Shown piece by piece: positions 1-10,743 of a stretch of 64,000 nucleotides of DNA (position 1 is its first letter; every line of letters begins with the position of its first letter). Source of the DNA: Lentzea guizhouensis (GTDB lineage Bacteria > Actinomycetota > Actinomycetes > Mycobacteriales > Pseudonocardiaceae); the NCBI RefSeq assembly GCF_001701025.1, contig NZ_CP016793.1, positions 9,610,001 to 9,674,000 on the forward strand, given 5' to 3'. The notes beneath the pieces are model-generated. The model did no database searches. It saw only the letters and a list, made by a program, of their open reading frames with translations, and was not told the DNA's origin. The translations under genes were made by a program, and so were the position numbers.

Positions 1-267
1 CACGACGCCGTCGAGACCGTCGACGTGCTCACCGACGCGCTCGGCGAGCGTGTCGAGGTGCTCCTGGTTCTGCACGTCGAGCTCGACCACGGGCGCGGGC
101 TTGGGCAGGCGCTGGGCGATGCGCTGCACGAGGCTCATCCGGCCGAACCCGGTCAGCACGACCTCGGCGCCCTGCTCCTGGGCGACGCGTGCGACGTGGA
201 AGGCGATCGACGCGTCGGTGATCACACCGGTGATCAGCAGCCGCTTGCCTTCGAGCAGTCCGGTCAC
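1..267 (-). CDS. inhA: Enoyl-ACP reductase InhA, N-terminal part (gene runs off the window)
   Basis: The NADH-dependent enoyl-ACP reductase catalyses the last reduction step of type II fatty acid synthesis in the cytoplasm. The 89 visible codons read [14 protein letters not shown], then an [21 protein letters not shown] stretch and a [12 protein letters not shown] segment. This is the InhA/FabI Rossmann N-terminus with its relaxed glycine motif, and it is closer to mycobacterial InhA than to E. coli FabI. The chosen start is GTG at 267-265. The gene lies 37 bp downstream of fabG on the same strand, the standard mabA-inhA operon. The C-terminal two thirds, including the catalytic Tyr/Lys, are outside the window. 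Confidence 0.93.
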   Translation of the reverse strand, partial: MTGLLEGKRLLITGVITDASIAFHVARVAQEQGAEVVLTGFGRMSLVQRIAQRLPKPAPVVELDVQNQEHLDTLAERVGEHVDGLDGVV

Positions 268-304
268 TTGATCCAACCCTTTCACTGGTGCAGCAGGAGA
301 AATG

Positions 305-1048
<744 letters not shown>

Positions 1049-1126
1049 CTATCGGCTACCCGCAGGTAGCCCGGCATCGGCGGTTCAACCTCACACCACG
1101 GCCGACATGATCGGCCAAGTGATCAG

Positions 1127-3724
1127 GTGCATGATCGGGTGATGCGGGCCTTCCTCGACCAACTCCGCCGCGACGTCGACGGCGACGTGCTCGACGACCC
1201 CGCGAGCCGTGCCCTGTACTCGGCCGACGCGTCGAACTACCGCCACGTGCCGCGGGTGGTCGTCCGTCCACGCACGACGGACGCGGTCATCGCCGCCGTC
1301 GGGCTGGCCGCGGAGCACCGGGTGCCGATCACCAGCCGCGGCGCCGGGACGTCGATCGCGGGCAACGCGTGCGGCACCGGGCTGGTGCTCGACTTCAGCC
1401 GCTACCTGAACGCCTTCGAAGTTTCCGGCGACCGCGCGTTCGCCCAGCCGGGCGCCGTGCTCGACAAGATCAACGCAGCGGCCGGCCCGTACCTCTTCGG
1501 CCCCGACCCGTCCACGCACTCGCGGTGCACGATCGGCGGGATGATCGGCAACAACGCGTGCGGCGCCCACTCGGTCAAGTGGGGCAAGACCAGCGAGAAC
1601 GTCGCGAACCTGGACGTGCTCACCGTCGACGGCCGCCGGTTCGACACCACGAACGCGCCGGAGCTCGCACTGCCCGACCACGACCCCGCGTGGTTCCCGC
1701 AGCTCACCCGCCGGGTCAGCGGGTACGCGCTGGACGCCCCTACGCTCACCCAGCAGCTCGTCGGCACCGAGGGCACCTGCGTGGTGCTGCTGGGTGCCGA
1801 GCTGGAGCTGGTCCGCCGCCCGGAACGGCGCGTCCTCGTCGTGCTCGGCTTCGCGGACACCTACGACGCCGCCGACCAGGTCACCCAGATCGAGGGCGCA
1901 CTGGCCGTCGAGGGCATCGACGAAGCGCTGGTCCGCAGCGTCCGCACCCGCCCTGACCTGCCGGAAGGCCGCAGCTGGCTGTTCGTCGAGGTCGAGGACG
2001 CCCCGGAGAGGATCGCGAAGCTCAGCAGGAACTCGATGATCATCCACGACCCGGTGCAGCAGCGGGCGCTGTGGCGGATCCGCGAGGACGGCGCCGGGCT
2101 CGCCACTCGGATGCCCGACGGTGGCGAGGCGTGGTCGGGCTGGGAGGACGCCGCCGTGCCGCCCGCACGGCTGGGCCGCTACCTGCGCGAGTTCGACCAG
2201 CTGCTGGCCAGGTACGGCCGCCGCGGCATCACCTACGGCCACTTCGGCGAGGGCTGCCTGCACGTGCGCATCGACTTCGACCTGGCCCGCGGTTACCGGG
2301 AGTTCCTGCAGGACGCCGCCGACCTGGTCGTGAGCCACGGCGGCAGCCTGTCCGGCGAGCACGGCGACGGCCAGGCCCGCTCCGAGCTGCTCAGCCGCAT
2401 GTACCCGCCGGCGGCGATCAAGGCGTTCGAGGAGTTCAAGCACGCCTTCGACCCCGGGAACCTGCTCAACCCCGGCCGGATCGTGCGGCCGCGCAAGCTC
2501 GACGACGACCTGCGCATCCTCGTCGCTCCACCGAGGATCCCGACCCGCGCGGAGTTCGCGAGCGACACCCGCCGGTGCGTCGGTGTCGGCAAGTGCCTGA
2601 ACACCAAGGGCGGCGTGATGTGCCCGAGCTACCGCGTCACCCGCGAGGAGAAGCACTCCACCCGAGGGCGCGCCCACCTGCTGTTCGAGATGCTCAACGG
2701 CGATGTGATCAAGAAAGGCTGGCGCTCGCCCGAGGTCGCCGAGGCGCTCGACCTGTGCCTGGGCTGCAAGGGCTGCAAGCGCGACTGCCCGGTCGACGTC
2801 GACATGGCGAGCTACAAGGCGGAGTTCCTGCACGAGCACTACAAACGCCGGCTGCGACCGCGGTCGCACTACGCCATGGGGTGGCTGCCGACGTGGCTGA
2901 AGTACGGGCTGGTCACCAGGTTCACCGCGAAGCTCGGCCGGTTCGCGGGCATCACGCGCGAACGCGAGCTGCCCACGCCCACCACTCCCCTTGTCCGCCA
3001 GCTGCACCCGCTCGGCAAGGGCGAACCGGTGCTGTTGTTCCCCGACACGTTCACGAACTTCTTCGAGCCCGGCATCGGCATCGACGCCGCGAACGTGCTG
3101 GCACACCTGGGAAACCGGGTCGAGCTGCCGTCCGCGAACGTCTGTTGTGGACTGACCTGGCACTCGACCGGCCAGCTCCCGAAAGCCCGCCGGGTGGTCG
3201 AACGCACGGCACGCGCGCTGTACCCGTGGACGAGCCGGGGCATCCCGGTGATCGGCCTGGAACCGAGCTGCACGGCGTTCCTGAAGGTCGAGGCGCCGAA
3301 GCTCTCGCCCATCAAGGAGGTGCGCGCGCTCGCCGAGGCCACGCGCACGTTCGCCGAGCACGTCGCACCGAGGCTGCCGGCCATCGGGGGAACGCGGGAG
3401 GCCGTGGTGCAGACCCACTGCCACCAGTACGCGGAGCTGGGCTTCGGACCCGACCGCACGGCGATGGCGAAGGCGGGCCTGCAGTCCAAGATCGTCGAGG
3501 GCTGCTGTGGGCTGGCCGGCAACTTCGGCTTCGAGCAGGGGCACTACGACGTGTCGATCGCGTGCGCCGAACAGGACCTGCTGCCGGCCATCAGGGACAA
3601 CGAGAACGCGATCGTGCTCGCCGACGGCTTCAGCTGCCGCACCCAGATCCGGCACACGACCGACCGCGAACCGGTGCACCTGGCCACGGTGCTCGCGACC
3701 AGGCTCGGTGTGATTAACCGCTGA
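1127..3724 (+). CDS. FAD-binding and Fe-S-binding oxidoreductase (D-lactate/2-hydroxyacid dehydrogenase type)
   Basis: An 865-aa fusion of a flavin dehydrogenase with an iron-sulfur subunit. Residues about 30-180 form an FAD_binding_4 (PCMH-type) domain, with GAGTSIAGNACG near the flavin site, followed by an FAD-oxidase C-terminal domain to about 455. Ferredoxin-like clusters follow (CVGVGKC...CP near 484-502 and CLGCKGCKRDCP near 544-555). Two CCG cysteine-rich domains come last (CCGLTW near 672, EGCCGLAGN near 791). This layout is that of Dld-type D-lactate or 2-hydroxyglutarate dehydrogenases that pass electrons to quinones; the substrate cannot be fixed from sequence. GTG starts at 1127 and 1139 and ATG at 1142 are all possible. 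It is divergent from fabG and interrupts an otherwise conserved minus-strand block. Confidence 0.88.
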   Translation: MHDRVMRAFLDQLRRDVDGDVLDDPASRALYSADASNYRHVPRVVVRPRTTDAVIAAVGLAAEHRVPITSRGAGTSIAGNACGTGLVLDFSRYLNAFEVSGDRAFAQPGAVLDKINAAAGPYLFGPDPSTHSRCTIGGMIGNNACGAHSVKWGKTSENVANLDVLTVDGRRFDTTNAPELALPDHDPAWFPQLTRRVSGYALDAPTLTQQLVGTEGTCVVLLGAELELVRRPERRVLVVLGFADTYDAADQVTQIEGALAVEGIDEALVRSVRTRPDLPEGRSWLFVEVEDAPERIAKLSRNSMIIHDPVQQRALWRIREDGAGLATRMPDGGEAWSGWEDAAVPPARLGRYLREFDQLLARYGRRGITYGHFGEGCLHVRIDFDLARGYREFLQDAADLVVSHGGSLSGEHGDGQARSELLSRMYPPAAIKAFEEFKHAFDPGNLLNPGRIVRPRKLDDDLRILVAPPRIPTRAEFASDTRRCVGVGKCLNTKGGVMCPSYRVTREEKHSTRGRAHLLFEMLNGDVIKKGWRSPEVAEALDLCLGCKGCKRDCPVDVDMASYKAEFLHEHYKRRLRPRSHYAMGWLPTWLKYGLVTRFTAKLGRFAGITRERELPTPTTPLVRQLHPLGKGEPVLLFPDTFTNFFEPGIGIDAANVLAHLGNRVELPSANVCCGLTWHSTGQLPKARRVVERTARALYPWTSRGIPVIGLEPSCTAFLKVEAPKLSPIKEVRALAEATRTFAEHVAPRLPAIGGTREAVVQTHCHQYAELGFGPDRTAMAKAGLQSKIVEGCCGLAGNFGFEQGHYDVSIACAEQDLLPAIRDNENAIVLADGFSCRTQIRHTTDREPVHLATVLATRLGVINR

Positions 3725-3746
3725 CTAACCGCCCAAGGGCACCGTC

Positions 3747-4175
3747 GTGCCCATGCACAAGAAGATCGTCGCCGCCGCACTGGCGGCCGCTGCCCTCGCC
3801 ATGACGTTCACCGGCACGGCGCAGGCGGAGTACAACCCGGCCTGCAAGTCCGGCGTCACCCAGATCGGCGCGACGAAGTACCTCAAGCACGGCTCCGAGA
3901 CGGTGGCCTCGGTCAAGCAGTTCAAGGGCTGCAACAAGAACTACGCGTACGTGTACGTGTGGGACTCGTGGCACGCCAAGCACCCGAACAACCACCTCCG
4001 CGCCGGCATCTGGACCCGCACCAGCGACGGCGCGGTCGACTACACCGGCCACGACGGCAGGGCGCAGGAGCTGTGGTCGCGCGGCGCGAACACGCTGGGC
4101 GTCTGCACCTACGCCGCCGGCAACGTGTTCGGTTCGGATTATTCCGTGCACGGGTCGACCGAGGAGCGCTGCTGA
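3747..4175 (+). CDS. Small secreted protein of unknown function
   Basis: A protein of 140-142 residues (GTG 3747 or, more likely, ATG 3753). It has a clear Sec signal peptide: Lys-Lys, an Ala/Leu-rich core, and AQA before the probable cleavage site. The mature part is about 115 residues, rich in Tyr, Trp, Lys and Asn. It has four cysteines (ACKSG, KGCNK, GVCTY, EERC at the C-terminus), enough for two disulfides. I do not recognise the family. It sits 22 bp after the FAD/Fe-S gene on the same strand and is followed by a strong terminator, so it may be co-transcribed with that gene. Confidence 0.7.
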   Translation: MPMHKKIVAAALAAAALAMTFTGTAQAEYNPACKSGVTQIGATKYLKHGSETVASVKQFKGCNKNYAYVYVWDSWHAKHPNNHLRAGIWTRTSDGAVDYTGHDGRAQELWSRGANTLGVCTYAAGNVFGSDYSVHGSTEERC

Positions 4176-4196
4176 GCCTGAGCCCGGGGGAGGGAG

Positions 4197-4229
4197 GCGG
4201 AGGGCGGTCGCCGCATGACCGCCCTCCGC
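4197..4229 (+). terminator. Hairpin terminator after the secreted-protein gene
   Basis: A perfect 13-bp inverted repeat (GCGGAGGGCGGTC and its complement) around a 7-nt loop lies 22 bp past the stop codon at 4175. A short T-containing stretch (GTCTTTG) follows. This fits an actinobacterial terminator without a strict U-tract. The remaining gap to the response regulator (4230-4357) is AT-richer around 4290-4350 and probably carries its promoter; I could not pick a convincing -35/-10 pair. Confidence 0.75.
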
Positions 4230-4357
4230 GAGTCTTTGCCGTCACGACACGATCTCGATGTCGCCGCACCCGCCACAACCCGCGAGGTAGCTTCTTTACA
4301 GTCACTTAGGCGCGTCGACACGCGCACGAAACGACTATCAGGGGCGATACTTCTCCG

Positions 4358-5017
4358 ATGCGGGTGCTGTTGGTCGAAGACGACGACGGTGTCGCCGACG
4401 CCCTGGTGGAAGCGCTGCGGGCGAACGGCCACCGGCCTGCCCGCGTGCGCCGGGGAGCTGACGCGCTGATCGCGCACCGGGACGCGGACGTGGTGCTGCT
4501 CGACCTCGGCCTGCCCGACCAGGACGGCCTGGAGGTGCTGCGCAAGCTCCGCAAGATCGACCCGGTGCCCGTGCTGGTGCTGACCGCCCGCGGGGACGAG
4601 CGGACGGTGGTGCGCGGGCTGCGGCTGGGGGCGGACGACTACCTGGTCAAGCCGGTGCGGCTGGCCGAGCTGCTGGCGCGGATCGACGCGGTGGCGCGGC
4701 GCAGTGCGGCGCGGTCGCAGGAGCAGGACGACCTGGTGCGGGTGTCCGATGTGGAGATCGACCTGCAGAGCCGCCAGGTCGTGGTCGGCGGGCGGGAGAT
4801 CTCGTTGACCACCAAGGAGTTCGACGTGCTGGCGGTGCTGGCGCGCAGGCCGGGCACGGCGGTGAGCCGCCAGCAGCTGATGGACGAGGTGTGGGGCAAC
4901 GCGTTCGTGGCGGTGTCGCGGACGCTGGACGTGCACCTCACGCAGCTGCGCGCCAAGCTCGACCGGCCGGGGCTGCTGCACACCATCCGCGGTTTCGGCT
5001 ACCGGCTCGGTGAGTAG
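4358..5017 (+). CDS. OmpR/PhoB-family response regulator
   Basis: A 219-aa two-domain response regulator. The receiver has the acidic pair Asp8/Asp9, a phospho-acceptor Asp49 in LLDLGLP, a Thr in LVLTARG and Lys98 in YLVKPV. A winged-helix DNA-binding domain follows (LTTKEFDVLAVLARRPG, then RTLDVHLTQLRAKL and HTIRGFGYRL). The kinase gene starts directly after its stop at 5018. The pair followed by a periplasmic-binding lipoprotein resembles the TctDE-type arrangement that controls carboxylate uptake, but the ligand here is unknown. Confidence 0.93.
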   Translation: MRVLLVEDDDGVADALVEALRANGHRPARVRRGADALIAHRDADVVLLDLGLPDQDGLEVLRKLRKIDPVPVLVLTARGDERTVVRGLRLGADDYLVKPVRLAELLARIDAVARRSAARSQEQDDLVRVSDVEIDLQSRQVVVGGREISLTTKEFDVLAVLARRPGTAVSRQQLMDEVWGNAFVAVSRTLDVHLTQLRAKLDRPGLLHTIRGFGYRLGE

Positions 5018-6317
5018 ATGCGGCAACGGCTGCTGTTGGTGCTGCTGCTGTTCTCGCTGTCGGCGGTCACCGCGTTCGCCGCGCCGCTGCTGATGAGCAC
5101 GGCGTCCGAACGCACCCAGCAGTTCGTGATCGGCCGGACCGCCGACCTCGACCGGTTCGCGACCCTGCCCGGCGACCTGGTGGCCGCGGAGGCGGTGCGC
5201 TACACCGAGATCTACGGCGAGGAGGTCGTGATCGTCAACGCGGCCGGCCAGCCGCTGGTCGAGTCCGGCATGACGATCACCGACGTGTCCGCGCAGATCG
5301 ACGCCGCGTTGCGCAACCAGCCGGCCGCGCCGGTGCCGACGGTCATGCCCTGGAACGGCGGTGACGTGCTCTTCGCCCGGCCGGTCGGGACCGGGACGAA
5401 GGTCGCGGGCGCGGTGGTGGTGCGGGCGTCCACCCGCGTGGCGGCGGCGTGGCGCGCCGGTGGGCGTTGGTGCTGGCCGGGCGTTGCTCGCGGCCTGCGC
5501 GTGCGTGCTGGTCGCGCTGGTGGTCTCGCGGTGGTTGTTGCGGCCGTTGAAGGAGCTCGACCGGGGGGTGCGGGCGGTCGCGGAGGGCCAGCGGCGCACC
5601 CACGTCGCCGACACGGCGGGACCGGCCGAGCTGCGGGCGTTGTCGGAGTCGTTCAACCGGATGTCCGACGCCGTGGCCGAGGCCGCCGACCAGCAACGCC
5701 GGCTGATCGCCGATGCCTCCCACCAGCTGCGCAACCCGATGGCGGCGCTGCGGCTGCGGGTGGACATGTTGCCGCAGAACGGATCCCTGCTGACCGAGGT
5801 GGAACGGCTGGAGTCGCTGCTGGACGGGTTGCTCGCGCTCGCCTCGGCCGAGAGCACGGCGACCGAACGCGCGGCGGGCGGTGTGGAACCCGAGCTGGCC
5901 GACCTGCAGGTGGTGGCGCACGACCGGGTCGACGCGTGGCGGGCGGCGGCCGGGTCGGCGGGCGTGACGATCACCGTCGAGGACCGCGCGCCCGGCCTCG
6001 TGCGGTGTGCCGTCTCCGACCTGGCCCAGGTGCTGGACGTGCTGCTGGACAACGCCATCAAGTACGGCGGCAGCGAGGTCACCGTCGGGTGCGACCGGGC
6101 CACGCTGACCGTGCGCGACAACGGACCTGGTCTGTCCAACAAGAACATCAAGCACGCCACCGAGCGGTTCTGGCGCGGCGACGACTCCCAGCGCGGCACC
6201 GGGCTCGGGCTGGCCATCGCCGAACGCATCGTGACCGCCCACGGCGGCAAGCTCCGGCTGCACACCGACGGCGGCCTGGTCGTGACCGTCGAACTCCCCA
6301 AGGAGCCGCTGCTGTGA
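5018..6317 (+). pseudogene. Sensor histidine kinase, split by frame slips
   Basis: The kinase is read in two frames. From 5018 the first frame gives a signal-anchor helix and an extracytoplasmic domain up to about 5458 (ending ASTRVAAAWRA). The rest, to 6317, is two bases out. Supposing one missing base near 5458 and another near 5481 restores a normal second membrane helix (RWALVLAG then ALLAACACVLVALVV). HAMP-like, HisKA (ASHQLRNP) and HATPase motifs follow (DNAIKYGG, DNGPGLS, GTGLGLAI). Both slips sit in C/G runs, so sequencing indels are as likely as a real lesion. The stop overlaps the start of the next gene (GTGA). If intact it would be the partner of the response regulator. Confidence 0.8.
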
Positions 6318-7177
6318 AGCGCCGGGCCTTCCTGCTGGGCACGCTGGTCCTGACCGCGTGCGGCACGAGCGAACCCAGTGGCACCATCCGGATCGCGGGC
6401 GGTGAGCCCGGCGGGTTCTACCACGACTTCGCCGCGCTGATCTCCCGGCTGTCCCCCGGCCCGCTGACGATCACCCCGATCCAGACCGGTGGCAGCGCCG
6501 ACAACCTGCGGCACCTCCGCGAGGGCACCGCCGACCTCGCGCTGACGCTCAGCGACAGCGCCCACCTGGAGTCCGGGCTGGTCGCGCTGGGCCGCGTCTA
6601 CGAGAACTACCTGCAGCTCGTCGTGCTGGTGGACTCGCCCTACCGCACCGCCGCGGACCTGGTCGGCAAGCCGGTGTCGTTGGGGGCCACGGGTTCCGGT
6701 GCCGCGTTGCAGGGCGAACGGCTCGCGCTGGGCGTCCAGGAGGCGCACTACCCGCTGCGCAACGCCGTCGACGCGCTGAAGGCCGGCGAGATCGCGGCGT
6801 TGCTGTGGTCCGGCGGCGTTCCGACCCCCGAGCTGGACAGGGCGACCGGCATCCGGCTGCTGCCGCTCGACGGTTTCCTGCCGAAGCTGCGGGAGCGGTA
6901 CGGCAAGGTCTACGAACGCGTGGACGTCCGCATGGGCGTCTACGGCTCGTCCGCCGACGTCCCCACGATCGGCACGCCGAACCTGCTGGTGTGCCGGCCC
7001 GGCCTGAGCGCCGAGTACGCGGGCGCGGTCGTGCGGCTGCTCGTGGCCAAGGCGGCGGAACTGGTGCCGCAGCAGGCGCTCGGCACCCAGTACCTCGACG
7101 TGCGCAGTCTCATCGACACGGGCAGGGTGCCGCTGCACCCCGGCGCGGCCGCGGAGTACCGGAGACTCCACGGCTGA
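6314..7177 (+). CDS. TAXI-family TRAP-type solute-binding lipoprotein
   Basis: A 287-aa predicted lipoprotein. It has a short basic N-terminus and a lipobox ending LTAC, then IRIAGGEPGGFYHDFAALIS, QTGGSADNLRHLREG and a GAGS-like GATGSGAALQGERL stretch. These are typical of the TAXI (TRAP-associated extracytoplasmic immunogenic) binding proteins. The GTG start at 6314 overlaps the kinase stop. No TRAP membrane subunits (DctQ/M type) are near, so it may serve as a ligand sensor for the adjacent two-component system rather than feed a transporter; that is inference. Its reading frame is the same as the first part of the kinase, so an automatic caller could wrongly fuse 5018-7177 into one 719-aa protein. 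Confidence 0.85.
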   Translation: MKRRAFLLGTLVLTACGTSEPSGTIRIAGGEPGGFYHDFAALISRLSPGPLTITPIQTGGSADNLRHLREGTADLALTLSDSAHLESGLVALGRVYENYLQLVVLVDSPYRTAADLVGKPVSLGATGSGAALQGERLALGVQEAHYPLRNAVDALKAGEIAALLWSGGVPTPELDRATGIRLLPLDGFLPKLRERYGKVYERVDVRMGVYGSSADVPTIGTPNLLVCRPGLSAEYAGAVVRLLVAKAAELVPQQALGTQYLDVRSLIDTGRVPLHPGAAAEYRRLHG

Positions 7178-7195
7178 GCCGGGTCGCCACGATCG

Positions 7196-8161
7196 TCAGG
7201 GAAGTCTCTGCCCCAGCAGCAGTGCCGCGGCCGCCGCGAACATCGCCGTCAGCGTGCCGAGCATCAGCCACGGCTTCGACGCGTCCGCCTGCTTCTTCTC
7301 GTACCCGATCTGCTCGCCGAGCGTGTCGTACACCCGGCGCAGCTCCTCGGCGGAGGCCGCCTTGAAGAACTCACCGCCGGAGATCTTCGCGATCTCCTTC
7401 ATCGACTCGTCGTCGACCGGCACCGCCTGCTGGCGGCCCTCGATGTCGACCACGCCGTCCTCGGTGCCGAACGAGATCGTGGAGATCGGGATGCCGGCCT
7501 TCTTCGCGTCCTCGGCCGCGTCGAACGCCTTGCGGGTACCGACCGTCTCCTTGCCGTCCGTCATCAGCACGATGCGAGCCGGAGGGGGCCCCTCGGCGCC
7601 GCCGACGACCTTGCCGAACGAGTCGATCGACGCCATCGCGGCCACCAGCGCGTCACCGGTCGCGGTCGACTGGGCGAGCTTGAGGCCGTCGATCGACTGC
7701 GTGACGGCCGCGCGGTCCGTCGTCGGCGCCACCAGCACGGTCGCCGAGCCGGCGAACGAGATCAGGCCCAGGTTGATGCCCGGCGTGAGGCCCTCGGCGA
7801 ACGACTTGGCGGCCACCTGCGCGGCCTCCAGGCGGGACGGCTTCACGTCGGTCGCCTTCATCGACAGCGACACGTCGACCACGAGCATGACCGTCGCCCG
7901 GTTGCGCGGGACCCGCTGCTCGGACGTCGGCCCGGCCAGCGCCACCGTCAGCAGCGCGAGCGCGGCCAGCAGGAACGCCGCCGGGACGTGCCGCGACCAG
8001 CGTTCCCGCTTGGGCGCGACCTTCTCCAGCAGCTCCAGGTTCGTGAACCGCAGCACCCGCTTGCGCCGCATGCGCTGCACGACCACGTAGGCGGCCAGCA
8101 GCACACCGATGGCGATCAGCAGCAGGAACCACCACGGGGCGACGAAGTTGGAGAAGCTCAT
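7196..8161 (-). CDS. VWA-domain membrane protein (BatA-like; Rv1481 type)
   Basis: A 321-aa protein with N-terminal membrane helices (about 10-28 and 60-78), a von Willebrand A domain with the metal-site motif DVSLS at 96-100, and a C-terminal helix before QRLP. VWA proteins of this type work with MoxR AAA ATPases in membrane or envelope protein assembly; the client here is unknown. It overlaps the DUF58 gene by 4 bp (ATGA), forming a MoxR-DUF58-VWA operon. It converges on the TAXI gene, with 18 bp between them. Confidence 0.9.
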   Translation of the reverse strand: MSFSNFVAPWWFLLLIAIGVLLAAYVVVQRMRRKRVLRFTNLELLEKVAPKRERWSRHVPAAFLLAALALLTVALAGPTSEQRVPRNRATVMLVVDVSLSMKATDVKPSRLEAAQVAAKSFAEGLTPGINLGLISFAGSATVLVAPTTDRAAVTQSIDGLKLAQSTATGDALVAAMASIDSFGKVVGGAEGPPPARIVLMTDGKETVGTRKAFDAAEDAKKAGIPISTISFGTEDGVVDIEGRQQAVPVDDESMKEIAKISGGEFFKAASAEELRRVYDTLGEQIGYEKKQADASKPWLMLGTLTAMFAAAAALLLGQRLP

Positions 8162-9101
8162 GCGACACCCCCAGACCAGCGGCGCTTGCGCGCCACCACG
8201 AAACGAACCGTGTCCGCGATCCAGTCGGAGTCGGTCCGCAGCACCAGGTGCCCGGCACCCGCGCGGCGCAGCCCGGCGGCCACCTCGGCGCGGTGCTCGG
8301 CGGCCGCGGCGTTGAACTCCTTGCGCAGCAACGCCGACGCGGTCACCTCGCGCTGCCGGCCGCTCTCCGGGTCGGACAGCACGACGGTGCCGACCTCGGG
8401 CAGGTCGACGTCACGCGGGTCCACGACCTCGATGGCCACCAGCTCGTGCCGGGCCGACAACGCGCGCAGCGGCCGTTGCCACTCCATGCCGCCGAGGAAG
8501 TCCGAGATCACCACGATCAGCCCGCGCCGCCGCGGTGGCCTGCGCAGCTGCTCCAGCAACGCCGCCAGGTCGCCCCGCGTGCCCTCGGCGGCGCGCGGCG
8601 TCTCGGCGATCTTGCGGATCATCCCGCGGGCGTGCGCCAGACCGCCGCGGGCGGGGATCCGGACGTTCTCCGCGCCCGTGGAGACGGCGGCACCGATCCG
8701 GTTGCCGCCACCGCGGGTCAGGTGCGCGACGGCGGCCGTCGCGGCGATCACCAGGTCGCGCTTCTCGCAGGCCGCCGTGCCGAAGTCGAGCGACGGCGAC
8801 AGGTCGATCGCCACCCAGGTCTCCAGCTCGCGGTCGGCGACCGTCTCGCGGATGTGCGGCACGGTGGTGCGGGCGGTGACCGCCCAGTCCATCCGCCGCA
8901 CGTCGTCGCCGGGCTGGTAGGTCCGCGCCTCACCCGGCTCGGTTCCCGGCCCCGGGACGAGACCGAGGTGGTTGCCCTGCAGCAGGCCGTCGAGGCGGCG
9001 CCGCACGTCGAGCTCCAGCATGCGCAGTGCGGCTTCCATGCGGCCGCCGTGCAGCACCGGGGGCGCCCACGAGGGGCGCTCGGTGGTGGTCTTGTCCTGG
9101 C

Positions 9102-9105
<4 letters not shown>
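8158..9105 (-). CDS. DUF58 domain-containing protein
   Basis: A 315-aa soluble protein with the DUF58 hallmark around residues 62-80 (YQPGDDVRRMDWAVTART), followed by a degenerate VWA-like fold (WVAIDLSPSLDFG and GLIVVISDFLGG). Family members are encoded between MoxR and VWA genes and are thought to act as adaptors. Here both neighbours overlap it by 4 bp, so translation is probably coupled across all three genes. Confidence 0.9.
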
Positions 9106-10151
<1,046 letters not shown>

Positions 10152-10212
10152 GGTGCGGGCCTCCATGTGGAACAGGGTTTTCCGATCGTGAACAGTCTTG
10201 CTCACGGGCTGT

Positions 10213-10743
10213 TCATTGGGTGTGAAGGGTGTCCAGGTCGGCCGGGGTGTCGACGTCGCGCGCCTCACCGGGCAAAGCGGACACCTCCACCGGGTCGAGC
10301 GTGAGCAGCGTCCGGCGCAGCGGCTGGTCGCGCGGCTCCGCGGGCATGGCTCCGCGCAGGTCAGCGGTGTTCCAGAACCCGATCAGCCACTGCACGCGGT
10401 CGTCTTTGAGCACGGCGTTGCGGCCTGCCGCGCGCAGCCTCGCGATCGTGTCCCGGGTGAGGCCGGGCTGGTCGACGGCGAGCACCGCGACCCACTCCTC
10501 GGTGACGTGCGCGAGTCCCGCGGCGAGCCCGGCCAGCGGTCCTCCGCCGGGCGGGTCCTCGCGGGCCCAGACGACGCCGGGCCGGTCTTTCTCCGGTCCC
10601 ACAACGACGACCTGCGCCGCGTCGTCCACAACGGACAGCACGTGGTCGAGCAGCGTGGCGTCCCGGTAGGACAGCGCGGCCTTGTCGACGCCGCCGAGCC
10701 GTTCCCCCTTGCCGCCCGTGAGCACGATCGCCGCGTAGGTCAT
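10213..10743 (-). CDS. mobA: Molybdenum cofactor guanylyltransferase (MobA-like NTP transferase)
   Basis: A 176-aa nucleotidyltransferase that would attach GMP to molybdopterin. The N-terminal signature is LTGGKGERLGGVDKAAL, the family LxGGxSxRMGxDK loop with R-L in place of R-M. Further motifs are VVVGPEKDRPGVVWARED, GGGPLAGLAAGL and AVDQPGLT. Its ATG overlaps the TetR stop codon (ATGA), so it is cotranslated with the upstream regulator. A role in another nucleotidyl transfer is possible because no other Mo-cofactor gene is visible in the window. Confidence 0.82.
   Translation of the reverse strand: MTYAAIVLTGGKGERLGGVDKAALSYRDATLLDHVLSVVDDAAQVVVVGPEKDRPGVVWAREDPPGGGPLAGLAAGLAHVTEEWVAVLAVDQPGLTRDTIARLRAAGRNAVLKDDRVQWLIGFWNTADLRGAMPAEPRDQPLRRTLLTLDPVEVSALPGEARDVDTPADLDTLHTQ

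Noticed and set aside
1091..3679. 862-aa open frame on the minus strand opposite the FAD/Fe-S gene
   Set aside because: It is the antisense shadow of a high-GC gene: no known motifs, biased Arg/Ala/Val/Gly content, and the plus strand carries clear domains.
5018..7177. A true 719-aa kinase-binding protein fusion
   Set aside because: The middle of that frame is Arg/Gly/Ala nonsense, while the kinase domains lie in another frame; the TAXI gene has its own start and lipobox.
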